This document shows positions 39,665 through 48,041 of a stretch of DNA of 64,000 nucleotides, one piece after another. Position numbers and translations under genes: made by a program. How positions within the stretch are numbered: the stretch's first letter is position 1; every line of letters starts with the position of its first letter. The notes under the pieces are model-generated. The model was not told the DNA's origin. It ran no database searches and saw only the letters and a list, made by a program, of their open reading frames with translations. Where the stretch lies: contig DVOI01000001.1 of the NCBI GenBank assembly GCA_018713665.1, positions 18,354-82,353 on the forward strand. Direction: 5' to 3'. The stretch is from Ornithoclostridium faecigallinarum (GTDB lineage: Bacteria > Bacillota > Clostridia > Christensenellales > UBA3700).

Positions 39665-40981
39665 TCAGACGAATGCGTGATAGATCGCGTTGATCGCCCT
39701 CTCGTAGTCCTGCGTCGCGACCGCAACGATGATGTTGAGCTCGCTCGAGCCCTGATCGATCATACGAATGTTGATCTTTTCGGCGGCGAGCGCGGCGCAA
39801 AGTTTTGCCGCGGATCCCGGCTTGAACGAAATGCCGTGTCCGACCGTCGAAATCAGCGAAATGCCCGACTTGATGTCGATCGTGTCCGGTTTGACGATGT
39901 TGCGGATGCGTTCGAGCACCACGTCCTCTTTGCCTGCAAGTTCGCTGTCCGCGACGACGACGCTGAGCGTGCCGATGCCGCTGGGCATATGTTCGAACAG
40001 CACGTTGTAGTATTCGAGCACGCTGAGCACGCGGCGCGCAAAACCGAGTTCGGAGTTCATCAACTCCTTTTCGATGAAGATGATGCTGTATCCCTTCTTG
40101 CCTGCAACGCCGGTGATGTAGGAATCCTGCTTGTCGTTGTCCTCGACCTCGGCAACGATCATCGTGCCGGGAGCGGTCGGGTTGAAGGTGTTGCGGATGT
40201 TGATGGGGATGTTCTTCTCTCTGACGGGGAAGATTGCCTCGGGGTGCAGCACGTTTGCGCCCATATAGGCAAGCTCGCGCAGCTCCTTGTACGAGATCTT
40301 GTCGATGATGCGCGGGCTTTCCACGATGCGCGGATCGGCGGACATAAAGCCGTCGACGTCCGTCCAATTCTCATATACCGACGCGTCTACTGCGCGCGCG
40401 ACGATGGAACCGGTGATGTCCGAACCGCCCCTGCTGAACGTGTGTATGCTGCCCGACGCGTCCGCGCCGTAAAAGCCGGGAATGACCGCCTTGGGCGTAC
40501 GCGAAAGGCGCTTCGCCGCCCTCTCGTTGGTCTCTTCGGGTTTGAACACGCCGTTGTCGTCAAAGACGACGATCTCGGAGGCGTCGACAAACTCGCAGCC
40601 GAGCTTTTTGGCAAGCACGATCGCGCTGAGATATTCGCCTCTGCTTGCGCAATAGTCGACCGAGTATGCCGCGGTCATCTTCTTTTCGACCTCGTCGAGA
40701 ATGGGCTCGATGTCGAAATCAAGACCGAGGTCCTTGACAATCTCGACATATCTTTGCCTGATTTTCGCGAACGTGGCGGTGCACTCGCCGTTGATCTCGA
40801 GGTCGTGATAGCATGCGTAAAGCATATCCGTGACCTTGGTGTCGCCCGAGAATCTCTTGCCCGGAGCGGACACGACCACATAGTTGCGTTCGGGATTGGA
40901 TGCGACGATCTTGGCGACCTTTTCGATCGCCGCCGCGTCCGCCATCGACGTTCCGCCGAACTTGACTACCTTTTGTGCCAT
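39665..40981 (-). CDS. lysC: Aspartate kinase
   Basis: 438 residues, monofunctional. Phosphorylates aspartate at the start of lysine, threonine and methionine synthesis. Kinase motifs: VVKFGGTSMAD at the N-terminus, SAPGKRF, SRGEYLSA near 114, FSRGGSDITGS near 183, YENWTDVDGFMSADPR. Two ACT domains follow (KGYSIIFIEK and TVGHGISFKPG), which provide amino-acid feedback. The size fits the LysC/YclM class of Firmicutes and not the split alpha/beta form. The GGAGAG site is clear. It lies 28 nt downstream of the DUF1015 gene, so it may be the last gene of the cdaA transcript. Confidence 0.95.
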   Translation of the reverse strand: MAQKVVKFGGTSMADAAAIEKVAKIVASNPERNYVVVSAPGKRFSGDTKVTDMLYACYHDLEINGECTATFAKIRQRYVEIVKDLGLDFDIEPILDEVEKKMTAAYSVDYCASRGEYLSAIVLAKKLGCEFVDASEIVVFDDNGVFKPEETNERAAKRLSRTPKAVIPGFYGADASGSIHTFSRGGSDITGSIVARAVDASVYENWTDVDGFMSADPRIVESPRIIDKISYKELRELAYMGANVLHPEAIFPVREKNIPINIRNTFNPTAPGTMIVAEVEDNDKQDSYITGVAGKKGYSIIFIEKELMNSELGFARRVLSVLEYYNVLFEHMPSGIGTLSVVVADSELAGKEDVVLERIRNIVKPDTIDIKSGISLISTVGHGISFKPGSAAKLCAALAAEKINIRMIDQGSSELNIIVAVATQDYERAINAIYHAFV

Positions 40982-41009
40982 TTTTCTCTCCTAAAATTTA
41001 TTGTAAGGC

Positions 41010-42191
41010 TCACTTAATCTTGCGCGCCTCGCAGTAATATCTCTTGTCTTCCGCGTTGCCCATGCTGAACGACTTGCGCGGCAACACCCCGCGCCTGACC
41101 GTATAATCGAACAGTCCGGCCTTCGCTATGCACGGCATCAAAATCGCAAGGGCGCCCTCGCGCTCTGCCGCCTCGAGCACGCTCGCGTCGCCGTGGACGT
41201 AGTCTATGACGATGGGCGTCGTCTTGGCGTACTCGTCGAGCGCGTTTTGGATGTCGGCAATCGCGTCCGCGCTGTTTTCTGGCACGGACAGCTCAGTCTC
41301 CTTGCCGCCGTACACCGCCTTGGCTCTCGCCGAACCGCACAGCTTGTCCGCAAGATAGACGACCAGCTCTTCTCCGCCGCCCTTGACGAGCCTGTGTATC
41401 GGCTCGAAATCGAGCGACGGATCGGCGATGTCGACGATCTCGCACATCGCATACCTCGCCGGGCAGCTCGCCCACTCGCTTTGGGGAATTGTCTCTTTGA
41501 CCTGCGCCCACACCAGCTTCGCCGCCGCCAACGAATGGTTGCCGTCCCCGACGACAAATGCGAGGCTTTGATGCGCTTTGAGCGCCGCCGCCTCGATCGC
41601 GGCGAGTTCGGACTCGTCGTCGATCAGCCTTCCCGTCAAGTGTCCGCCGTTCATGTTCAGTTCGAAGTCATAGACCTCTTCGCCCTCTTTGAGTAGCGCC
41701 TCCAAAAGCGGGCGCACGTTCTCGGCAAGCAGCATGATGTGAGACGCCTCGAGCAGCGCCTTTTCGCGCAACTTCACCCTTGCCGGCAATCTCTCTTCGA
41801 CCGTCTTTTCGGTCGCCTTTATGCGCGCGTTGTTGCGCGGAGTGTATTCGTATTCTTCAAGATCGACGACCGCGACCGCTCCGAGACGGTGCCTGCCGTC
41901 GTTCTGTCTGCGGTCGACGACGACAAAGCCCCTCTTCTCCTCAAGCGTGCCGTCCGCACAATAGCGCTCCATCGCCGCATAGATATCCGCCGCGCGCCTT
42001 TCGCCGTCCCCGTCGCCGAGATAGACCTCGGGAAGAATGAGCCTGAGCGTGCTCGGCGCGTCGCCGACATATGCGTTCAACTTGTCCCAATACGCCCTGT
42101 CCGACGTGAATTGGTCGCAGGCGATCACCGCCCATTTGGACATATCGACGCCCTTGCGCGGCAACAAAAATTCCGCCGTCGAAAGTATCAT
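41010..42191 (-). CDS. DUF1015 family protein
   Basis: 393 residues. Family recognised by the N-terminal WAVIACDQFTSDRAYWD, GVVDLEEYEY-type strands and the VVGDGNHSLAAAK motif near residue 225. DUF1015 members are often annotated as conserved proteins near serine-pathway genes or as possible HipA-like kinases; no function is established. Here the start overlaps the end of cdaA by 4 nt, so the two are made together, and lysC follows. The cdaA link is the only functional hint. Confidence 0.85.
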   Translation of the reverse strand: MILSTAEFLLPRKGVDMSKWAVIACDQFTSDRAYWDKLNAYVGDAPSTLRLILPEVYLGDGDGERRAADIYAAMERYCADGTLEEKRGFVVVDRRQNDGRHRLGAVAVVDLEEYEYTPRNNARIKATEKTVEERLPARVKLREKALLEASHIMLLAENVRPLLEALLKEGEEVYDFELNMNGGHLTGRLIDDESELAAIEAAALKAHQSLAFVVGDGNHSLAAAKLVWAQVKETIPQSEWASCPARYAMCEIVDIADPSLDFEPIHRLVKGGGEELVVYLADKLCGSARAKAVYGGKETELSVPENSADAIADIQNALDEYAKTTPIVIDYVHGDASVLEAAEREGALAILMPCIAKAGLFDYTVRRGVLPRKSFSMGNAEDKRYYCEARKIK

Positions 42192-43072
42192 AAAAACTTC
42201 TTTTTCTCCTTTTTGTCGATTCGCGGCACCGCGGTCACGCCGTATGCCTGCTTGATCTGTTCAAACAGCTTGTCGGGGGTCATATATCTCTTGATCTTGC
42301 CGCGGTCGACGGTGCTGATGATGCCCGTCTCCTCGCTGACGACGATTGCAAGCACGTCGCTCTCTTCGGTGATACCGATTGCCGCGCGATGGCGCGTACC
42401 CAACTCTTTGGCAATGTCCACCTCTTGCGACAGCGGCAAAAAGCATCCTGCCGACAGCACCCTCTCGCCCTTGATGACGACCGCGCCGTCATGCAGCGGC
42501 CCCTTGGTGCTGAAGATGCTCTCCAAGAGCCCCGACGTGACCACCGCCTCCAACCTTGTGCCGGTGTCCAAAATGTGCGACGGCACTTCCGTGCGCACGA
42601 TGATAATCAATGCGCCGACGTCGTTCTTTGCCATGTTTTGGCAAGCCTTGACAATCTGCGTCGCGCTGTTGGTGAGGTCCTCGTCCGAGGTTTCGTATTC
42701 GTAATGTCCGCTCTTTTCGCTTGTGCGAGAGATTTTGCTGAAGATGACCTTGAGGTCGGATTGATAGACGACCGCGAACGCCGCGATCAGGAAGATCGCG
42801 CCGAAGTCCATAACCCGCTTCGTGATGAACATGAACCCGATGCCGCTCTCGCCCAGCCACTTCTCCGCATAGACGCCGGCAAACGTTACGAGAATGTACA
42901 GCAGGATGTATGTGACGGTGAAGATCGCCAGCTTGATGCTGTTGCGCTTTTTGAAGAAGACGAAAATGAGCGCGAACACAGCGCACAACACCACCAAATC
43001 GATGATGCTGTACCAGCCGATATGCTCGACGTACTCCGTCATATCCACACTTGTCAAACCATATATGTTCAC
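42188..43072 (-). CDS. cdaA: Diadenylate cyclase CdaA
   Basis: 294 residues. Makes cyclic di-AMP from two ATP; this messenger controls potassium and osmolyte balance and cell-wall homeostasis. Three N-terminal membrane helices (about 20-100), then the DAC domain with LHDGAVVI (DGA at 195-197) and GTRHRAAIG (RHR at 227-229). Starts with GTG at 43072, 6 nt after AAGAGGT, which fits better than the ATG at 43042. The usual next genes, cdaR and glmM, are missing; DUF1015 takes their place. Confidence 0.95.
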   Translation of the reverse strand: MNIYGLTSVDMTEYVEHIGWYSIIDLVVLCAVFALIFVFFKKRNSIKLAIFTVTYILLYILVTFAGVYAEKWLGESGIGFMFITKRVMDFGAIFLIAAFAVVYQSDLKVIFSKISRTSEKSGHYEYETSDEDLTNSATQIVKACQNMAKNDVGALIIIVRTEVPSHILDTGTRLEAVVTSGLLESIFSTKGPLHDGAVVIKGERVLSAGCFLPLSQEVDIAKELGTRHRAAIGITEESDVLAIVVSEETGIISTVDRGKIKRYMTPDKLFEQIKQAYGVTAVPRIDKKEKKKFL

Positions 43073-43253
43073 GCGCGTACCTCTTGTCGATATATTGTAT
43101 TACATTTTTTGCTAAAAATAAAGCGTTTTTACGCCCAAAACGCAATTTTTTACCGCCTAATGCGCGCAATGCGCGCGTTTTATGCCCTCTTTGGCCGCCT
43201 TGCGCCGCGTTTTCGCGCCCGTTTTTCACTCGTGCTTTTCACCCCGTTTCAGT
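43073..43253. other. Intergenic region upstream of cdaA
   Basis: Contains the probable cdaA promoter (TACAAT on the minus strand about 25 nt before the GTG) and AT-rich patches alternating with GC-rich ones. No gene is seen. Confidence 0.5.
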
Positions 43254-43288
43254 AAAAGACGGAGAGCGACGACGCGTCGCTCTCCGTC
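43254..43288 (-). terminator. Terminator of the glycerol operon
   Basis: GACGGAGAGCGACG, ACG loop, CGTCGCTCTCCGTC: a perfect 14-bp stem with TTTT on the minus strand, 77 nt past glpK. Confidence 0.85.
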
Positions 43289-43365
43289 TTTGTCGGTGTT
43301 ATTATTGGCTTTTCCCTGCTCGCACGCCGCGCTTAAAATCGCGTTTTACGCACACGGGCACGAAA

Positions 43366-44847
43366 TTATCTGTATCTCGCCCTGCCTATGCTCTGCGCCC
43401 AGCCGACCAAAAGTTCCTTGCGGCGCTTCGCCGGCATGGACGGCGTGAATGTGCGGTCTATCGTCCGCGCCTTTTTGAGCGCGTCGGCGTCCGTCCATAC
43501 CCCTGCGGTGAGTCCGGCAAGATACGCCGCGCCGAGCGCGGTGCTCTCGGTGACCGCCGGCCGCTCGACCTTGCAGCCGAGCACGTCCGCCTGAAACTGC
43601 ATCAGGAAGTTGTTGGCGCACGCTCCGCCGTCGACCGCGAGGCATTTGATGTCATATCCGGCGTCGCTCTCCATCGCGTGCATGACATCGACCACCTGAT
43701 AGGCGATCGATTCGAGCGCCGCTCTGACAAAGTGCTCCCTGCCCGTGCCGCGCGTAATGCCGCAGACGATGCCGCGCGCGTGCGCGTCCCAATGCGGCGC
43801 ACCGAGCCCGGTGAACGCCGGGACGATATAGACTCCGCCCGTGTCGGGGACGCTGAGCGCGATCTGCTCGGTCTCTGCGGACGTGTCGATCATCTTGAGC
43901 TCGTCGCGAAGCCATTGTATCACCGCTCCGCCTACAAACACGCTGCCCTCGAGAACATATTGCGGCTTTTGCCCGTCGCCGACTGCGGCGAGCGTCGTGA
44001 TCAAGCCGCGCTTTGAGCGCATGCGCTCGGTGCCGGTATTCATCAATGTAAAGCAGCCCGTACCGTAGGTATTTTTGATGTCGCCCTTTTCGGTGCAAAG
44101 CTGCCCGAACAGCGCCGCCTGCTGATCGCCTGCGACCGCCGAGATCGCAATCTTCGCGCCGACCTCGCTTTCGTCCGTGTACCCGAAAAGATGCCCCGAC
44201 GCGCACACTTTCGGCAGCATGCTTTGCGGCACGCCGAACAACTCGCACAGCTCGTCGTCCCAGCGCAGCGCGCCTATGTCGAACAGCATCGTGCGGCTGG
44301 CGTTGGTATAGTCCGTCGCGTGAATGCTTCCGCCCGACAGCCTCCACATCAGGTAGGTGTCGACGGTGCCGAACAGCAATTCGCCGCGCTCCGCCCTCTC
44401 TCTTGCGCCCTTGACGCCGTCCAAGATCCACTTGATCTTGGTCGCGCTGAAATAGGGATCGACGGGAAGCCCCGTCTTGTCATAGACGATCGCGTCCACG
44501 CCCGTCTCTTTGAGTGAGTCGCAATAGTCGGCGGTGCGGCGGCATTGCCATACGATGGCATTATAGACGGCTTTGCCCGTCTTTCGATCCCATACGATCG
44601 TCGTCTCGCGCTGATTGGTTATCCCTATCGCGGCGACCGCTTCCGCTCCGACGGCTGCCAAGACTTCTTTGAGCGAATCGAGACAGGTGCGGTAGATGTC
44701 CTCGGGGTCATGTTCGACCCACCCCGCCTCGGGATAGATCTGCGGAAACTCGCGCTGCGCCTTGGCAACTATGTTTCCGCCCTCGTCGAACGCTATCGCG
44801 CGGCTGCTGGTCGTCCCCTGATCGATCGCTATCACATACCTTTTCAT
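43366..44847 (-). CDS. glpK: Glycerol kinase
   Basis: 493 residues. ATP-dependent phosphorylation of glycerol to glycerol 3-phosphate. FGGY kinase motifs: YVIAIDQGTTSSRAIAFD at the start, GITNQRETTIVWD near 76, VWQCRRTADYC near 99, GDQQAALFGQ near 240, YGTGCF, GGVYIVPAFTGLGAPHWD and LAVDGGACANNFLMQ near 399. Last gene of the glp operon; its start overlaps the DUF1667 stop by 4 nt. Confidence 0.97.
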   Translation of the reverse strand: MKRYVIAIDQGTTSSRAIAFDEGGNIVAKAQREFPQIYPEAGWVEHDPEDIYRTCLDSLKEVLAAVGAEAVAAIGITNQRETTIVWDRKTGKAVYNAIVWQCRRTADYCDSLKETGVDAIVYDKTGLPVDPYFSATKIKWILDGVKGARERAERGELLFGTVDTYLMWRLSGGSIHATDYTNASRTMLFDIGALRWDDELCELFGVPQSMLPKVCASGHLFGYTDESEVGAKIAISAVAGDQQAALFGQLCTEKGDIKNTYGTGCFTLMNTGTERMRSKRGLITTLAAVGDGQKPQYVLEGSVFVGGAVIQWLRDELKMIDTSAETEQIALSVPDTGGVYIVPAFTGLGAPHWDAHARGIVCGITRGTGREHFVRAALESIAYQVVDVMHAMESDAGYDIKCLAVDGGACANNFLMQFQADVLGCKVERPAVTESTALGAAYLAGLTAGVWTDADALKKARTIDRTFTPSMPAKRRKELLVGWAQSIGRARYR

Positions 44848-45203
44848 ACGCTCTTCCTCACCGCCTTAGTGGCGACAAAATCGACACCGGTGCCCAAAAT
44901 ATCTTTGACGACGACATCCCCTTCGCCGATCGGCGCGTCGATTGTCTTGCCCTTGAGCAACGCGAGAGCGTCAAAGATTATGCTCTTGGGAATAACGTTG
45001 TTCGTCTTGACGCTGACCATCGCGATCTCGCCGCCATTCACCCTCACCACCGAGGTGACGACGCGCTTGGGGCACACCGCCTCTTCCGCGCCGTACTTTG
45101 CGCCGCGCGGACAGGTGTTGCCCTCGACCCTAATCGGATTCTCTTCGTCATATACTTTGAGTCTGCATCCCATCGGGCAGCAAATGCAAATCATCTCCTT
45201 CAT
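44844..45203 (-). CDS. DUF1667 protein of the glycerol operon
   Basis: 119 residues. N-terminal cysteine pattern CICCPMGCRL, then GNTCPRG and AVCPKRVVTS; these four to six cysteines probably hold a metal or iron-sulfur centre. DUF1667 proteins are encoded almost always between the GlpA-like and GlpB-like oxidoreductases and glycerol kinase in Clostridia, and are thought to carry electrons from glycerol-3-phosphate dehydrogenase. Followed by glpK with a 4-nt overlap; a single nucleotide separates it from the oxidoreductase upstream. Confidence 0.88.
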   Translation of the reverse strand: MKEMICICCPMGCRLKVYDEENPIRVEGNTCPRGAKYGAEEAVCPKRVVTSVVRVNGGEIAMVSVKTNNVIPKSIIFDALALLKGKTIDAPIGEGDVVVKDILGTGVDFVATKAVRKSV

Positions 45204-45204
45204 C

Positions 45205-46464
45205 TCACACCTCCGTCAAGCGGATGACCGCCTCTTTCGCTCCGCGCAGGACGTCCGCCTGCGCGGCGTTCAAATTCAACGTCTCCATTTCGCCGGGCGT
45301 GACAATCTGTTTACGCTTTGTGGCGACCTCTTTGCCGTCGCAGAACAGCGCTATCTTCACGTTTTTGGCGACTTTGCCCACGCGCATCTTGAAGCCGAGC
45401 GCTCCGTCGGCTCCGCGCCGCACCCTCTGCGGCACCGCATAGCGCACTCCGCCGTCCGCGCCGACGTCGACATATTCGGACGCGCCCGCGCCTTCGGCGA
45501 TATATTTCGCCGCGCAAGCGCCGGCCTTTTCGCTCTCCTCGCTGACGAAGTCGACGAGGTCGTGGACGTGCAGCACGTTGCCGCAAGCGAACACGCCTTC
45601 TTGCGAAGTCATCAGCGTGTCGTCGACGACCGCGCCCGACGTAATCGGACTGAGCTTGACTTCGGCGGTCTTTGCGATTTCGTTTTCGGGCAGCAGCCCT
45701 ACGCTGAGCAGCAACGTGTCGCACGGGATCTCCCATTCGGTCCCGGGGATAGGCTGCAATTTTTCGTCGACGGCGGCGACTACGACCGAGGTCACCCTCT
45801 TTTTGCCGTTGATTGTGACGACCGTATGCGAAAAATAGAGGGGAATGTCAAAGTCCTGCAAACATTGCACGATGTTGCGGTTGAGCCCCGAAGAATAGGG
45901 CATCAGCTCGACGACAGCCTTGACCTTCGCGCCCTGGAACGTCATTCTGCGCGCCATGATCAGCCCGATGTCTCCGCTGCCCAAAATGACGACCTCTTTG
46001 CCGGGCATGAGTCCGTCGATGTTGATCAGCTTTTGCGCCGTACCTGCCGAAAACACGCCCGACGCGCGGCAGCCGGCGATATTGATTGCGCCTCTCGGCC
46101 TTTCGCGGCAGCCGCAAGCCAAGATTATCGCCTTTGCGCGGTATTTGACAAGACCGTCCTCCGCGCTCACGCAGGCGACGACCTTGTCCGCGATTGAGAG
46201 CACGGTCGTGCCCGTCTTGCACTCGATGCCCCTCTTTGCGACTTCGCGCTCATAGCGCGCCGCGTATTCCGGACCCGTCAGCTCCTCTTTGAACGTGTGC
46301 AGACCGAACCCGTTGTGTATGCATTGATTGAGGATGCCGCCGAGACGGTCTTCGCGCTCGAGCACGAGGATGTCGCGCTCACCCGCGTCGTAAGCCGCCT
46401 TTGCCGCGGCAAGCCCCGCGGGACCGCCGCCTATAATCACCAAATTCTTATCCTTTATCATCAC
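45205..46464 (-). CDS. FAD-dependent pyridine-nucleotide oxidoreductase of the glycerol operon (GlpB-like role)
   Basis: 419 residues. N-terminal FAD-binding GGGPAGLAAAKAAYDAG, then LEREDRLGGILNQCIHNGFG with a conserved cysteine, IILACGCRERPRG, and a second nucleotide loop VILGSGDIGLIMARR. These proteins act with the GlpA-like dehydrogenase and DUF1667 to pass electrons from glycerol 3-phosphate oxidation. It starts 4 nt inside the glpA-like gene. Electron acceptor unknown. Confidence 0.9.
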   Translation of the reverse strand: MMIKDKNLVIIGGGPAGLAAAKAAYDAGERDILVLEREDRLGGILNQCIHNGFGLHTFKEELTGPEYAARYEREVAKRGIECKTGTTVLSIADKVVACVSAEDGLVKYRAKAIILACGCRERPRGAINIAGCRASGVFSAGTAQKLINIDGLMPGKEVVILGSGDIGLIMARRMTFQGAKVKAVVELMPYSSGLNRNIVQCLQDFDIPLYFSHTVVTINGKKRVTSVVVAAVDEKLQPIPGTEWEIPCDTLLLSVGLLPENEIAKTAEVKLSPITSGAVVDDTLMTSQEGVFACGNVLHVHDLVDFVSEESEKAGACAAKYIAEGAGASEYVDVGADGGVRYAVPQRVRRGADGALGFKMRVGKVAKNVKIALFCDGKEVATKRKQIVTPGEMETLNLNAAQADVLRGAKEAVIRLTEV

Positions 46465-47885
46465 TCCACCCTCCCGGTCACAATCTCGGACCCTTTGCCG
46501 TTCTTGGTTACCTCAGCGATGTCGCACCCCAGCTTTTCCGCCAAAATTTCCATCACTCGCGGCGAACAGAAGCCGCCTTGGCACCTGCCCATACCGGCGC
46601 GCGTACGCCGTTTGATGCCGTCCATATCTCTTGCGCCGAGCGGCCTTTCGATTGCGTCGACAATCTCGCCCTCGGTCACCGTCTCGCAACGGCAGACAAT
46701 CTTGCCGTAACGCGGATCCTTTGCAATCAACGCCGCGCGCTCGTCGTCCGTCATCTTTGCAAACGACGGCGGAGCCTGCCTCTTTGCAACGAAGTCGCCG
46801 CGCTTTTTCAATTTGTACGTCTCGGCAATCTCTTTGGCGACGTCGACCGCAATCGCCGGCGACGCGGTCAATCCCGGGCTTTCAATTCCGACGACGTTGT
46901 AAAGTCCGCCGCACGGCGCAAAGCCGATCTCGAAGTCGCCCGTCGTCAAGTGCGCGCGAAGTCCGGTGAATTGAGTGATTGCCGCCCGCTTGGACAGCGA
47001 CGGCACCGTCTTGCACGCCTTTTCGTACGCCTCCTGCAATCCCTCGACGGTGGTATCGGTGCAGTCTTTGTCGTCGACGTCGACCGCGGTCGGACCGAGC
47101 ATGACGTTGCCTGCGGCGGTCGGCACGACGAGAATGCCCTTGCCCATCTTGGTCGGCAATTGGAACAGCGTCGCCTCGGCGACATAGCTCGCCGCCTTGT
47201 CGAGCAGCATATATTCGCCCTTTCGAGCGACGATTTTGAGTTTTTCGGGATTGATGAAATTGTTGACGTCGTCGCCGTGAACGCCGGCGCAATTGACGAC
47301 GAGATCCGCCGAATAGGCAGTGCCGTCCGTGCAATCGACGACCGTCTTGCCGCCTTCGCGGCGAACGCCGCACACCGTCTTTTCGAACAAAAACTGCGCG
47401 CCGTTGACGCAGGCGTTTTCGGCATACGCGATTGTCATTCCGTACGGGCTGACAATGCCCGAGGTCGGCGCCCAAAGCCCTGCCGTAACCTCTTGCGAAA
47501 CATACTTTTCTTTTTCGCGAATTTGCGTGCCCGTGTGGATCTCAAGCTGTTTTACGCCGTTTTCGACGCCCTGTTCGAGCAGCTTTTGAAGCACAGGCTC
47601 GTCAGCCTTGTCAAAGCACAAAACGTATGCTCCGTTGCGTTTGAACGCAAAGCCCAGCTCCTTGGCGAGCGCGTCGAACATCGCGTTGCCGGCGACGTTG
47701 TATTTGGCTTTGAGTGAACCGGGTTTGGCGTCGAATCCGGCATGGACGACGCCCGAATTGGCTTTGCTCGTTCCGCACGCCACGTCGTTCTCTTTTTCGA
47801 GCACGGTGACCTTGACGTCGTAACGACGGAGCTCTCTTGCGACGGCGCAGCCGATCACGCCCGCGCCGATGATGACGATCTCCAT
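46461..47885 (-). CDS. glpA: Glycerol-3-phosphate dehydrogenase, GlpA-like, with C-terminal [2Fe-2S] domain
   Basis: 474 residues. Oxidises glycerol 3-phosphate to dihydroxyacetone phosphate. FAD-binding VIIGAGVIGCAVARELRRYD at the start, KANSGVVHAGFDAKPGSLKA, VNCAGVHGD and GIESPGLTASPAIA. The C-terminus is a BFD-like iron-sulfur domain with four cysteines: IVCRCETVTEGEI and MGRCQGGFCSPRV. First gene of the operon, with a GGAGGA ribosome site. Confidence 0.93.
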   Translation of the reverse strand: MEIVIIGAGVIGCAVARELRRYDVKVTVLEKENDVACGTSKANSGVVHAGFDAKPGSLKAKYNVAGNAMFDALAKELGFAFKRNGAYVLCFDKADEPVLQKLLEQGVENGVKQLEIHTGTQIREKEKYVSQEVTAGLWAPTSGIVSPYGMTIAYAENACVNGAQFLFEKTVCGVRREGGKTVVDCTDGTAYSADLVVNCAGVHGDDVNNFINPEKLKIVARKGEYMLLDKAASYVAEATLFQLPTKMGKGILVVPTAAGNVMLGPTAVDVDDKDCTDTTVEGLQEAYEKACKTVPSLSKRAAITQFTGLRAHLTTGDFEIGFAPCGGLYNVVGIESPGLTASPAIAVDVAKEIAETYKLKKRGDFVAKRQAPPSFAKMTDDERAALIAKDPRYGKIVCRCETVTEGEIVDAIERPLGARDMDGIKRRTRAGMGRCQGGFCSPRVMEILAEKLGCDIAEVTKNGKGSEIVTGRVE

Positions 47886-47911
47886 AATCTTCCTCCGCGT
47901 TTGATAATTCG

Positions 47912-47940
47912 ATTATATCATAACTTTGCCGCCATTTCAA
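47912..47940 (-). promoter_or_regulatory. Promoter of the glycerol operon
   Basis: Minus strand: TTGAAA (47935-47940), a 17-nt spacer, TATAAT (47912-47917). Leader of about 20 nt. Confidence 0.82.
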
Positions 47941-48005
47941 GGGCGCCGCGCATTTTCCGCTCCTCTTTTTGAAAATCCGTTGAAGCGCGCTCCGGCTTAA
48001 AACGC

Positions 48006-48034
48006 TTGTACATCGTGCGAGCGTGTGATATAAT
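48006..48034 (+). promoter_or_regulatory. Promoter of the SH3-like gene and leu operon, predicted leaderless
   Basis: TTGTAC (48006-48011), a 17-nt spacer, TATAAT (48029-48034), 7 nt, then ATG at 48042, with no ribosome site. Confidence 0.75.
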
Positions 48035-48041
48035 ATGACCT

